Shown piece by piece: positions 52,488 through 61,098 of a stretch of DNA of 64,000 nt. How positions within the stretch are numbered: the stretch's first letter is position 1; every line of letters begins with the position of its first letter. The stretch comes from Aureimonas sp. OT7 (GTDB lineage Bacteria; Pseudomonadota; Alphaproteobacteria; Rhizobiales; Rhizobiaceae). The stretch is taken from the NCBI RefSeq assembly GCF_014844055.1, contig NZ_CP062167.1, forward strand, positions 4,001,001 to 4,065,000, in the 5' to 3' direction. Under the pieces are notes generated by a model that worked only from the letters and a program-made list of their open reading frames with translations, had not been told where the DNA came from and did not search any database. The position numbers were made by a program, and so were the translations under genes.

Positions 52488-53266
52488 CCGCCGCCCGGAG
52501 CGGCGGCTTTGGGCCGCAGCACGTGGACGTGCGAAGGATCGTACAGGGCCGAGTCGCGGAAGGCCGATGCGCCGAGTGCCCTGCCGACGAGAACCAGCGC
52601 CGTGCGCGTCAATTTGGCGTCGCGCGCCAGGCGACGCATCGTGGACACCGTGCCGTGCAGGAAGCTCTCGTCCGGCCAGCCGACGCGATAGGCGATGATG
52701 GCCGGGCAGTCGGGCCCATAAGCGGCAAGCGGCGTCAGCACCCGTTCGATATGCGCGAGGTTGCGGACCGACAGGTGGATGGCGAGCGTGGCGCCGCTGC
52801 GCGCCAGCGTTTCCAGTTCCTCGCCTTCAGGCATGGAAGACGACTTCATGGCCGTGCGCGTCAGGATGATGCTCTGGCACAGCTCCGGTATGGTCAGTTC
52901 CAGCTTCAGGGCGGCAGCCGCCGCTGCGAAGGCCGGAACACCCGGCGTCACGTCATAGGGAATGCCCATCGCATCCAGCCGCCGCATCTGCTCCGCCGTC
53001 GCGCCATAGATCGACGGATCGCCGGAATGCACACGCGCCACGTCCAGGCCCTTGGCATGGGCATCGGCGATTTCGGCGACGATGTCGTCGAGCGTCATCG
53101 CCGCCGTATCCAGGACGCGGGCCCCGTCAGGCGCGGCGCGGACGATGTCCTCGGGCACCAGCGACCCGGCGTAAAGACAGACCGGGCAGGACTGGATCAA
53201 CCGCAGGCCGCGCACGGTGATGAGATCGGGTGCGCCCGGCCCGGCCCCGATGAAATGAACCGTCAT
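52484..53266 (-). CDS. cobM: CobM/CbiF: precorrin-4 C11-methyltransferase
   Basis: A 260-residue SAM-dependent tetrapyrrole methylase with HFIGAGPGAPDLITVRGLRL, LYAGSLVP, VHSGDPSIYGA and TPGVPAFAAAAAALKLELT, characteristic of CobM. The start overlaps the cbiG-cobJ stop by 4 bases (ATGA). Whether it uses cobalt-free or cobalt substrates cannot be told from the sequence. Confidence 0.93.
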   Translation of the reverse strand: MTVHFIGAGPGAPDLITVRGLRLIQSCPVCLYAGSLVPEDIVRAAPDGARVLDTAAMTLDDIVAEIADAHAKGLDVARVHSGDPSIYGATAEQMRRLDAMGIPYDVTPGVPAFAAAAAALKLELTIPELCQSIILTRTAMKSSSMPEGEELETLARSGATLAIHLSVRNLAHIERVLTPLAAYGPDCPAIIAYRVGWPDESFLHGTVSTMRRLARDAKLTRTALVLVGRALGASAFRDSALYDPSHVHVLRPKAAAPGGG

Positions 53267-55086
53267 GTCCGCTCCCTTGTGGCATTGGCCGTCAACGCGC
53301 TGCCCGCCTTGCCGGCATAGCCGCGCGGCGTATAGGCGTGCTCGCGCCCGTCGCCGGTCCGCATGCGCCGCGTCTGCGACGAACCGACGATGACGACGGT
53401 CAGCATGTCGACGTCGTCCACCCGCAGGTCCGCCAGCGATACGATACGGACCGTTTCACCCCGCCGGCCGAGATTGGTGGCCAGCACCACCGGCGTTTCC
53501 GCCGGGCGATGCTCCAGCAGGATGGCGCGCGCGTCGGCCAGCTGGCTGCGCCGCCGCCGCGAAACCGGATTGTAGAAGGCGATCACGAAGTCACCCGCCG
53601 CCGCCGCCCGCACCCGCCGCTCGATATCGGGCCAGGGCGTCAGCAGATCGGATAGCGATATGGTGCAGAAATCGTGCCCGAGCGGCGCTCCGGCCCGCGC
53701 CGCGGCCGCCTGCAGGGCCGATATGCCCGGGCAGACCACCACCTCCACCCGGCGGGCGGCGGCGGGCAGCTCGCCCGTGTCGATCAACTCATAAGCCAGG
53801 GTCGCCATGGCGTAGATGCCGGCATCGCCGGAGCAGACCAAAGCCACCGTGCGGCCTTCCGCCGCCAGAAGCAAAGCGTGGCGGACGCGGTCCTCTTCGG
53901 CGCCCAACGGAAAATCGTGCCGGCGGCCGCTGCCGGGAATATCGGCCACCAGATCCAGATAGAGGCCGTAACCGACGCGATCGTCGGCCGCCTCGATGGC
54001 CGCGCGCGCCTCCGGCGAGCGCCATTCGGGCGCCCCCGGCCCGATCCCCACAAGCGTCAGGCGCCCCCGCGCCCGGCCGATGGAGCATGCCGAAAGCGGC
54101 CGCGGCGCGCGGGCGACGGCGGCGGTGACACGCCGGGATTTCACCTTTGCCAGAATCAGCGTGGCGTCCTGCCCGCCGGCCGCGAGCGCGGCACCTTCGG
54201 CCACGCCGTGGCAGCCGACTTCGGCGAAGACGATGTCGGATGGCGTCGCCAGCCGATGCGTTTCGGCCTCCAGCGTGGCGGCATCGAAGACACGCAGCGG
54301 CACGTTGAAATGCGCCGCCACCGCGTTCAACGACGCTTCGTCGGCCTTGACGTCGAGGGTCGCTACCATGGCCAGGCAAAGCGGGCTGACCCCGGCTTGC
54401 TGCAAGGCCTGTTCGGCCAGGGCGATGGCCTCGTCCGCCGGTGCGCCGCGCTCCGCGCCCATTCCGAGCACGAGCCGCCGCGGGCGGTACAGGAGTTCGC
54501 CCGGACGGGGCGCACGCCCTGCATCATCTTCCGACAGGATCACCGAGGCATCGTCGGCACGGGGCACCGGAAGCGCGGTCAGCCAGTCGGCCTCGGCCGT
54601 GATGCGGGCTGCGGCGCCGGCCAGCAAGGCGGTCATCGCCGGCTTCGCATCCTGCGGGTTTTCCAGGTGCCACCCGCATGGCGGTGCGTCGAGCGCCACG
54701 CCGAAGCGCGTATCGCCGGCGGTGGTGACGGCCGCATGACCGTGGAGAGCCCCGGCCAGACGGCGCGCCATGTCGTTTGCCCCGCGGTGGCCGCCCAGAA
54801 GCGGCACGATGCTGCATCGATCCTCGGATACGGCCAGGACCGGCGGCTCCGAACGCTTGTCGCTCAGCGACGGGGCAAGGATGCGGATGAGCGCCCCGGC
54901 CGCCATGACGGCCACGATGGGGCGGCCCTCCAGGAAAAGCCCGCGCAGATGGCCGGCCAGACCGCTGAAATGCGCATCCGCGCCGTCTATCCCGTCCGGC
55001 GCATGGATCTCCGCCGTCAGTTCGGCCTGGATCTGGCGCGCCGTCGCCATGGCCGGGGCGTGAAGGATGACGATGGCCGGCCTCAT
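53263..55086 (-). CDS. cobJ: Fused CbiG (cobalt-precorrin-5A hydrolase) - CobJ/CbiH (C17-methyltransferase)
   Basis: A 607-residue bifunctional protein. Residues 1-130 are a CbiG N-terminal domain (LFLEGRPIVAVMAAGALIRIL, LGGHRGANDMARRL), 200-325 a CbiG C-terminal domain (LVLGMGAERGAP, ATLDVKADEASLNAVA), and from residue 342 a methylase (LTLVGIGPGAPEW, VGYGLYLDLV, SGDAGIYAMA, FYNPVSRRR). CbiG opens the lactone ring and CobJ methylates C17 with ring contraction. A full CbiG N-domain is linked to the early-cobalt route. The stop overlaps cobM; the start overlaps cobI. Confidence 0.92.
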   Translation of the reverse strand: MRPAIVILHAPAMATARQIQAELTAEIHAPDGIDGADAHFSGLAGHLRGLFLEGRPIVAVMAAGALIRILAPSLSDKRSEPPVLAVSEDRCSIVPLLGGHRGANDMARRLAGALHGHAAVTTAGDTRFGVALDAPPCGWHLENPQDAKPAMTALLAGAAARITAEADWLTALPVPRADDASVILSEDDAGRAPRPGELLYRPRRLVLGMGAERGAPADEAIALAEQALQQAGVSPLCLAMVATLDVKADEASLNAVAAHFNVPLRVFDAATLEAETHRLATPSDIVFAEVGCHGVAEGAALAAGGQDATLILAKVKSRRVTAAVARAPRPLSACSIGRARGRLTLVGIGPGAPEWRSPEARAAIEAADDRVGYGLYLDLVADIPGSGRRHDFPLGAEEDRVRHALLLAAEGRTVALVCSGDAGIYAMATLAYELIDTGELPAAARRVEVVVCPGISALQAAAARAGAPLGHDFCTISLSDLLTPWPDIERRVRAAAAGDFVIAFYNPVSRRRRSQLADARAILLEHRPAETPVVLATNLGRRGETVRIVSLADLRVDDVDMLTVVIVGSSQTRRMRTGDGREHAYTPRGYAGKAGSALTANATRERT

Positions 55087-55778
55087 GCGACGCCCTCTCT
55101 GTGACCGACGATCATGGAAAAATACGGCGCCGTCGCCGGAGCATCGCGCAAGGGCATGATCGTTTCCTGCGGGGTGGAGACATGCGCCAGGTAGCAACTG
55201 CCATCGGCAAGGCCGGTGCGATCCAGAAGCGCGCGGATGCGCGCCAGATGCCGGCCCAGCTTGATGATGCAGAAGGCATCCGCCACGGCCAGCCGCGCGG
55301 CGATCTGCGCATCGCTCAACGGGGCGGGTATGACGGCGAAGGTCTCGTTGCGGCGGGCCAGCGGTGTGCGCATGGCCGCAGCCGCCGCCATGGGCGATGA
55401 GATGCCGGGCACGATGTCGACGCGGAACCGCCCGGCCAGCCGCTCGAAGAGGTAGAGGAAGGAGCCGTAGAAGAAGGGGTCGCCTTCGCACAGAAGGGCG
55501 ACGTCCCGGCCGCCATCCAGGTATGCGGCGATGGCGTCCGCCGCCTCGTCGTAGGCCGCCTGCCCCGGTGCGCTGTCGATGCGCATGCACAGGCCGAAGG
55601 CGATCTCCGCAAGGCCCGGCCGCAGGTGCGGCGCGGCGATGGCGCGGGCCATGCTGTGCCCGCTGTCCGGCACCGGATAGGCGATCGCCGGTACGCTCGA
55701 CAAAACGCGCACCGCCTTGAGGGTCAGAAGCTCGGGGTCGCCCGGCCCGAGGCCGATTCCATAGAGCGTACCGCTCAT
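55083..55778 (-). CDS. cobI: CobI/CbiL: precorrin-2 C20-methyltransferase
   Basis: A 231-residue methylase: LYGIGLGPGDPELLTLKAVRVL, LLCEGDPFFYGSFLYLFERL, VPGISSPMAAAAAMRTPLA and SCYLAHVSTPQETI. It begins the corrin-specific methylation series. The start overlaps the cobL stop by 4 bases. Confidence 0.94.
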   Translation of the reverse strand: MSGTLYGIGLGPGDPELLTLKAVRVLSSVPAIAYPVPDSGHSMARAIAAPHLRPGLAEIAFGLCMRIDSAPGQAAYDEAADAIAAYLDGGRDVALLCEGDPFFYGSFLYLFERLAGRFRVDIVPGISSPMAAAAAMRTPLARRNETFAVIPAPLSDAQIAARLAVADAFCIIKLGRHLARIRALLDRTGLADGSCYLAHVSTPQETIMPLRDAPATAPYFSMIVGHREGVA

Positions 55779-56977
55779 GTCCGCTCCGCCCCCTTGCGCA
55801 GATGCCAGTGCGTCACCGGCATCTGCGGCCGCCAACCGGTAAGGGTTCCGACCGGCGCAGCCACGGCGACGGCAAGGCGTGTCAGGTTGCCGCCGTAACG
55901 GGCATGGAACGTCAGCAGAAGCGCCTCGGACTCCAGCGTGACCGCGTGGGCCACGAGATTTCCATGGTGCGGAAGGGCATCGAAAGCACGTGCAAACGTC
56001 GCCTCCGACAACCCTCCGCCGATGAAGACGCTGTCCGGCGCGGCAAACCCGTCCAGTGCGTCCGGCGCCAGCCCGGCCACGATCTCGACCGGCCCATGCG
56101 ACAGGCGACGGACATTTTCCGCCAGCAGCGCACGCCGGTCGGCGCGTGGCTCCAGCGCGATGGCGCGGCCACCCAGCCTTGCCCATTCCACCGCGATGGA
56201 GCCGCAGCCGGAGCCGATATCCCACAGGCAGGCACCGGGCCGCGGCTCCAGGGCGGCGAGCGCCAGCGTGCGCATCGGCCGCTTGGTCATCTTGCCGTCA
56301 TGCGCGAAGGCTTCGTCGGCCAGCCCGAACGCGCCGTGCTCCGGCCGGCCCACGCAATCGACGGCGACGATGTTCAACGCCGCGCCCTGGGGCAACGAAA
56401 ACGCTTCCGCCGTTGTGGACAGTGCCCGTTCATGCGCGCCGCCCAGATGCTCCATTACGGTCATGCGGCTCAAGCCGAACCCTTCACGCACCAGCAGTGA
56501 CGCGACCTCGCCCGGCGTCGTGCCGTCGGCGGACAGGATCAGCAGCCGTCGGCCCGCACCGAGGGATGCGGCCAGCGCGGAGACGGGACGCCCATGCGCG
56601 GACAGGCAGGCGACGTCCTCCAGCGCCCATCCAAGCCGTGCCGCCGCCAGCGAAAAGGAGGACGGCGACGGCAGCACCCGCATGGCATCGGCCGGCAGGA
56701 ACCGGCGCAGCCAGGCCACGGGGCCGAACCAGGACGGGTCGCCCGACGCCAGCACGACGGTCGGCTTCCCGGCCAGCGCCTCGATGGTGGCGCGGGATGC
56801 GTCGAAGGGCGAGGACCAGCAGTGGCGTTGTGCCGCCGCTGCGACGCCGTCCAGCATGGCGAGATGCCGCGCCCCGCCCACCACATGCAACGCGGCGTCG
56901 ATGGCGGCGCGCTGCTCCGGGGCGAGGCACTCCAGCCCGCCATCGCCGATCCCGACGACCGTCAGCCAGGCAGGCAC
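55775..56977 (-). CDS. cobL: CobL: precorrin-6Y C5,15-methyltransferase (decarboxylating), CbiE-CbiT fusion
   Basis: The product is 400 residues. The N-terminal half is a CbiE methylase (TVVGIGDGG, LASGDPSWFGP, SPSSFSLAAARLGW); the C-terminal half is CbiT with the SAM-binding LWDIGSGCGSIAVEWA and FIGGGLSE. The fused form is standard in alphaproteobacteria. It methylates C5 and C15 and decarboxylates the C12 acetate. It starts 4 bp before the CbiX gene end. Confidence 0.94.
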   Translation of the reverse strand: MPAWLTVVGIGDGGLECLAPEQRAAIDAALHVVGGARHLAMLDGVAAAAQRHCWSSPFDASRATIEALAGKPTVVLASGDPSWFGPVAWLRRFLPADAMRVLPSPSSFSLAAARLGWALEDVACLSAHGRPVSALAASLGAGRRLLILSADGTTPGEVASLLVREGFGLSRMTVMEHLGGAHERALSTTAEAFSLPQGAALNIVAVDCVGRPEHGAFGLADEAFAHDGKMTKRPMRTLALAALEPRPGACLWDIGSGCGSIAVEWARLGGRAIALEPRADRRALLAENVRRLSHGPVEIVAGLAPDALDGFAAPDSVFIGGGLSEATFARAFDALPHHGNLVAHAVTLESEALLLTFHARYGGNLTRLAVAVAAPVGTLTGWRPQMPVTHWHLRKGAERT

Positions 56978-56981
56978 GGTC

Positions 56982-58055
56982 TCAGCCGTCCTTCTTCATG
57001 GAACGCGGACCGAGCGGATGTGCGGCATGAGGGTAAGGGTGATGCGTATGACCGCCATCGCCGTGATGATGATGGCCGTGGCCATGATCGTGGCTGCGGC
57101 CATGATCGTGGCTGTGGCTGTGATCGTGATGGTGGCTGTGATCGTGGCCGTGGTCGTGGTGATGCGCGTGCCCGGCATCGCCATCGGTGCCGACGCCTTC
57201 CACGTGGTGGTGGTGGCTTTCCTGCGGCAGCCCCACCTCGGCCTCGAAGCCCAGCACCTGCTCGCGGTACTTGCACATCTGGCAGTTCATGTTGTTGGTG
57301 CCGACGATCACCTCGTCCAGCCGGTCGACGAAGGTTTCCACCACGAGATCGTGCGCGCCGAGATACGGCGCCTTGATGAACTCGATCCCGCCATGCCGCG
57401 ACGCCACCGCGTCCGTATGGTCGTAGATGCGCCGCACGAGGATGCCGGTGAACAGGAAGTAGGGAAACACGACGATGCGCCGGTAGCCGAGCCGCGTCGC
57501 ATGTTCCAGCGCCGGCTCGACCAGCGGGAAGGTGACGCCCGAATAGGCCGTTTCGCCCCAGCCGAAGCCCAGCCCTTCCCAAAGCAGCCGCATGACCTTG
57601 GCTACGTTGGAATTGGCGTCCGGGTCGGAAGCGCCCCGCCCCACGACCACCAGCATCGTATCGTGAAGCGGCATGCCGTCCTGCCAGCCGGCGGCCCGCA
57701 GGGCTTGCCGGATACGGTCGCCCGCGGCGCGAACCATCTTCGGGTCGATGCCGAGTTCCCGCCCGTAGCGGATGTCCACGCCGTTGGCGCTTGCATAGGT
57801 GTTCAGAACAGAGGGAATGTCGTTCTTGGCATGACCGGCGGCAAACAGCATGCCCGGCAACGCCAGGATCGTGCTTGCACCGCCTTCGCGCAGCCTGTCC
57901 AACCCGTCGCGGATGATCGGCCTTGCGAATTCGAGATACCCGTAATCCACCGTCCAGTCGGGCAGGCGGTGCGTCATCTTGTGCGCCAGCGCCTTGAATT
58001 CGTCGACCGCGCCTTGGTCGCGGCTGCCATGGCCGCACAGCATCAGGGCGTTCAT
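56982..58055 (-). CDS. cbiX: CbiX: sirohydrochlorin cobaltochelatase with MxCxxC motif and His-rich tail
   Basis: A 357-residue long-form CbiX. Two chelatase halves are visible, with His9 in LMLCGHGSRDQGA and His75 in AAGHAKNDIP. MNCQMC at residues 256-261 matches the MxCxxC motif of long CbiX proteins, which hold a 4Fe-4S centre. Residues 281-346 contain 30 histidines among Asp and Gly. GGAGGT precedes the ATG at 58053-58055; cobL follows 4 bp after its end. CbiX inserts cobalt into sirohydrochlorin, an early step. In bacteria with late cobalt insertion, its role is less clear. Confidence 0.93.
   Translation of the reverse strand: MNALMLCGHGSRDQGAVDEFKALAHKMTHRLPDWTVDYGYLEFARPIIRDGLDRLREGGASTILALPGMLFAAGHAKNDIPSVLNTYASANGVDIRYGRELGIDPKMVRAAGDRIRQALRAAGWQDGMPLHDTMLVVVGRGASDPDANSNVAKVMRLLWEGLGFGWGETAYSGVTFPLVEPALEHATRLGYRRIVVFPYFLFTGILVRRIYDHTDAVASRHGGIEFIKAPYLGAHDLVVETFVDRLDEVIVGTNNMNCQMCKYREQVLGFEAEVGLPQESHHHHVEGVGTDGDAGHAHHHDHGHDHSHHHDHSHSHDHGRSHDHGHGHHHHGDGGHTHHPYPHAAHPLGPRSMKKDG
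57018..57215 (-). repeat. Low-complexity DNA encoding the CbiX histidine tail
   Basis: This 198-bp tract consists of short imperfect repeats built on the codons CAT/CAC with GAT/GGC, which read His-Asp and His-Gly. It codes for residues 281-346 of CbiX. Slippage of such repeats can change the tail length between strains. Confidence 0.8.
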
Positions 58056-58219
58056 GCGCCACCTCCTTCGGCTCCGTCCTGGCCCCCGGATTGGGTCGGC
58101 CGCCACGGACTATCTCTCAGCCTCTTCGTCGAGGCACCGTATCGCACGCCTGCATAGAAGCTTTCCGGCGGTCATGAAAGGCTCTAAACGCGGAGCGAAC
58201 CACAGGAAGCCGTTGCCCG

Positions 58220-58966
58220 ATGTCGCCCGATACGATCCTCATTCTCATTGTTGCCGCGGCATTTTTTGCCGGCTTCGTCGATGCCATCGCGGGCGGCGGC
58301 GGCCTGATTACCATTCCGGCGCTTCTGCTCGGCGGTTTCGATCCGCTATCGGCTCTCGGCACCAACAAGCTGCAGAGCCTGTTCGGCTCGGGCTCGGCAA
58401 CCATCGCCTATGCGCGTCGCGGGCTGGTAGACCTGAAATCGCTGCTGCCGGCCGCCGCCCTGTCCTTTGCCGGCGCATGTGCCGGCGCATTGGCGGCCAT
58501 GCTTCTGCCGCCGGATCTCCTGGGCGGCATCCTGCCTTTCCTGCTGATCGGCATCGCGGTCTATTTCGCAATCAAGCCCAACCTGTCCGACGTCGACCGG
58601 GAACGGCGGATCTCCCCCGTCGTCTTCGCCTGTTTCCTCGTGCCGCTGATCGGCGCCTATGACGGGTTGTTCGGGCCGGGCACGGGCTCCTTCTTCATGA
58701 TCGCCTTCGTGGCGCTCGCCGGCTACGGCGTCCTCAAGGCGACGGCCCACACCAAGCTGCTCAACTTCGCATCCAATCTCGGCGGCTTCGCCATCTTCGC
58801 CTTTTCCGGGTCCATCCACTGGAAGCTCGGCCTGGCCATGGGCATCGCGCAGTTCTGCGGCGCGCGTCTGGGCGCCGTCTCCGCCGTCCGCTTCGGCGCG
58901 AAACTGATTCGCCCGCTGCTTGTCGCGGTCTGTACGATACTCGCTCTCAAGCTCATCATGGGTTGA
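58220..58966 (+). CDS. TSUP/TauE-SafE-family membrane permease
   Basis: A 248-residue protein with about eight hydrophobic helices and the two family repeats (FVDAIAGGGGLITIPALLL; IGAYDGLFGPGTGSFFMIAFVAL). Relatives export sulfite, sulfoacetate or other small anions. The start has GGAAG 9 nt upstream. It is inserted between cbiX and cobQ, so a link to cobalamin or to cobalt is possible but not shown. Confidence 0.9.
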   Translation: MSPDTILILIVAAAFFAGFVDAIAGGGGLITIPALLLGGFDPLSALGTNKLQSLFGSGSATIAYARRGLVDLKSLLPAAALSFAGACAGALAAMLLPPDLLGGILPFLLIGIAVYFAIKPNLSDVDRERRISPVVFACFLVPLIGAYDGLFGPGTGSFFMIAFVALAGYGVLKATAHTKLLNFASNLGGFAIFAFSGSIHWKLGLAMGIAQFCGARLGAVSAVRFGAKLIRPLLVAVCTILALKLIMG

Positions 58967-58971
58967 AGGGA

Positions 58972-60438
58972 ATGGCCGCACGCAGCCTCATGTTCCAGGG
59001 TACGGGCTCCGACGTCGGGAAGAGCGTCCTGGTCGCCGGATTGTGCCGCCTGTTCGCCCGTCGCGGAATGAGCGTGCGCCCGTTCAAGGCGCAGAACATG
59101 TCCAACAACGCCGCCGTGGCGCGCTGCCATGATGGCGGCTACGGCGAAATCGGCCGTGCGCAATGGCTGCAGGCCCTGGCGGCCGGGGCGGAACCCGTCA
59201 CCGACATGAACCCCGTTTTGCTGAAGCCGATGTCCGATACGGGCGCCGACATCGTCGTGCAGGGCAGAAGCCGGGGCACCGCATCGGCCGTCGATTACCA
59301 ACGCCTCAAGGCCGGCCTGCTCGACGCCGTCCTGGAAAGCCATGCGCGGCTGGCGGCCGAATGCGAGCTCGTGCTCGTCGAAGGGGCCGGCAGCGCATCC
59401 GAGGTCAATCTGCGGTCCGGCGACATCGCCAATATGGGCTTTGCCCGCGCCGCCGATGTGCCGGTGGTGCTGATCGGCGATATCGACCGGGGGGGCGTCA
59501 TCGCGGCGCTTGTCGGCACGCATTGCGTCCTGCCGCCGCAGGACCGGGCCATGATCGCCGGCACCATCGTCAACAAGTTCCGCGGCGATCCGGCCCTGTT
59601 CGCCGAAGGGATGGCAACCATCGAAAAGCATACCGGGTGGCCGTCTCTGGGCCTCGTCCCCTGGCTGACGACCGTCGGACGCCTGCCCCCCGAGGATTCC
59701 GTGGCGCTGGAGCGCCCACGCCCCGGCGGCGGGGCCCGCCGCGTCCGCATTGCGGTGCCTCAGCCGGGGCGCATCGCCAATTTCGACGACCTCGACCCGC
59801 TGGCCGCGACACCGGGTGTCGAAGTCGGCTTCGTGCGCCCCGGCGAGGCCATCCCCCGGTGCGATTGCATCCTCCTGCCCGGCACGCGCGCCACCATCGC
59901 CGACCTCGCGGCCTTCCGCCGCAATGGCTGGGACACCGATATCGCGCGCCACCATGCAGCCGGCGGCATGGTCGTCGGCATTTGCGGCGGCTTCCAGATG
60001 CTCGGTCGCCGGATCGACGATCCCTTCGGGGTGGAAGGGCCGGCAGGCGCCGTCGATGGCCTTGGCCTGCTTGCCGTGGATACGGTAATGGAGCCGCGAA
60101 AGACGGTGCGCCCGGCCCGACTGCGCGCGACGACCGGCGAGGAATTGTCCGGCTACGAGATCCATCTCGGCCGCACCGAGGGGCCCGGCCGCGGACGCCC
60201 CTTCGCCACCGATGAATCCGGGCCGGAGGGTGCCGTCAGCGCCGACGGGCGCGTCCTCGGCACCTATCTGCACGGCGTCTTCGGCAACGATGCCTGGCGC
60301 AGCCGCTTTCTGTCGGATCTCGGCCATGCCGGCCCGCCGCTGGCCTACATGGCCGAAGTCGAGGCGTCGCTCGACGCCGTCGCCGACGCATTGGAGGCGG
60401 CGCTGGACGTGCCGTCGCTGCTGCGGCTCGCGCGGTGA
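58972..60438 (+). CDS. cobQ: CobQ: cobyric acid synthase
   Basis: A 488-residue amidotransferase that amidates the b, d, e and g side chains. The P-loop is GTGSDVGKS (residues 10-18), followed by RPFKAQNMSNNAAVA; the C-terminal GATase has VGICGGFQMLGRRI with its Cys and the end GTYLHGVFGNDAWR. ATG 58972 is taken by family alignment, but its purine-rich upstream is closer than usual; TTG 58963, overlapping the upstream stop, is an alternative. Confidence 0.93.
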   Translation: MAARSLMFQGTGSDVGKSVLVAGLCRLFARRGMSVRPFKAQNMSNNAAVARCHDGGYGEIGRAQWLQALAAGAEPVTDMNPVLLKPMSDTGADIVVQGRSRGTASAVDYQRLKAGLLDAVLESHARLAAECELVLVEGAGSASEVNLRSGDIANMGFARAADVPVVLIGDIDRGGVIAALVGTHCVLPPQDRAMIAGTIVNKFRGDPALFAEGMATIEKHTGWPSLGLVPWLTTVGRLPPEDSVALERPRPGGGARRVRIAVPQPGRIANFDDLDPLAATPGVEVGFVRPGEAIPRCDCILLPGTRATIADLAAFRRNGWDTDIARHHAAGGMVVGICGGFQMLGRRIDDPFGVEGPAGAVDGLGLLAVDTVMEPRKTVRPARLRATTGEELSGYEIHLGRTEGPGRGRPFATDESGPEGAVSADGRVLGTYLHGVFGNDAWRSRFLSDLGHAGPPLAYMAEVEASLDAVADALEAALDVPSLLRLAR

Positions 60439-60525
60439 AATGTTTCGTCACGCAATGGCATCTTCCCCCCGGCCGCGTCCTGGGCCAGATTTCATGGAAC
60501 GTTTCCAGCAAGGGGCTCCAAGCCG

Positions 60526-61065
60526 ATGCACTCGACCATGATGGATACGCCGGACCGATTCGGCATCGTCTCCCGCTTGTTTCACTGGGTGATGGTGCTG
60601 CTGCTGGCCTGGCAGTTCACCAGCGCCCTGCTGCGCGTCTTCGCCGAGGACACGCCGATCGAAGGGTTCTTCTGGTCGACCCACTATGCCGTCGGCTTCA
60701 CCCTGTTCCTGCTGGCGATCCTGCGCGGCCTGTGGGGGCTGGCCAACCTGTCGCGGCGGCCGGGACATACGGCGATCCGCTTCGGCCGGCTGGCCACGCT
60801 CGGCCATCTGGCGATGTATCTCCTGATGATCGTGATCCCGTTCCTGGCCATACTTCGTGCCTACGGCAGCGGCAGGGGGTTTTCGCCCTACGGGTTCGAG
60901 ATATTCGCCGCCACGGGCGAGCGTATTCCGGCGCTGATCGCGCCGGCGAGCGCCGTTCATGGCCTGCTCGGCTGGGTATTGCTGGCGCTGATCCTTGGGC
61001 ACATCGCCATGGTGGCCATGCACGAGGCGGTCTGGAAGGATCGGATCGCCGCGCGCATGGTCTGA
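60526..61065 (+). CDS. Cytochrome b561-type membrane diheme protein
   Basis: A 179-residue protein with four hydrophobic helices. Heme-ligating histidines are likely in RLFHWVMVLLLAWQF, STHYAVGFTLFLLAILRG, LGHLAMYLLM and AVHGLLGWVLLALILGHIAM. Prokaryotic b561 proteins pass electrons across the membrane, often to quinone or as superoxide oxidases. It lies between cobQ and an SDR and breaks the cobalamin cluster. Confidence 0.88.
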   Translation: MHSTMMDTPDRFGIVSRLFHWVMVLLLAWQFTSALLRVFAEDTPIEGFFWSTHYAVGFTLFLLAILRGLWGLANLSRRPGHTAIRFGRLATLGHLAMYLLMIVIPFLAILRAYGSGRGFSPYGFEIFAATGERIPALIAPASAVHGLLGWVLLALILGHIAMVAMHEAVWKDRIAARMV

Positions 61066-61098
61066 CGGGCTGACGAAGGCCCTACGGCACCGACCGGT

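Noticed and set aside
57018..57215. Repeated GATCGTGG-like units resembling a CRISPR or tandem array
   Set aside because: The units are irregular, have no spacers and translate in frame to the His-rich tail of CbiX.
58056..58219. A second cobalamin riboswitch before cbiX
   Set aside because: No B12-box or other conserved aptamer segments occur on either strand.
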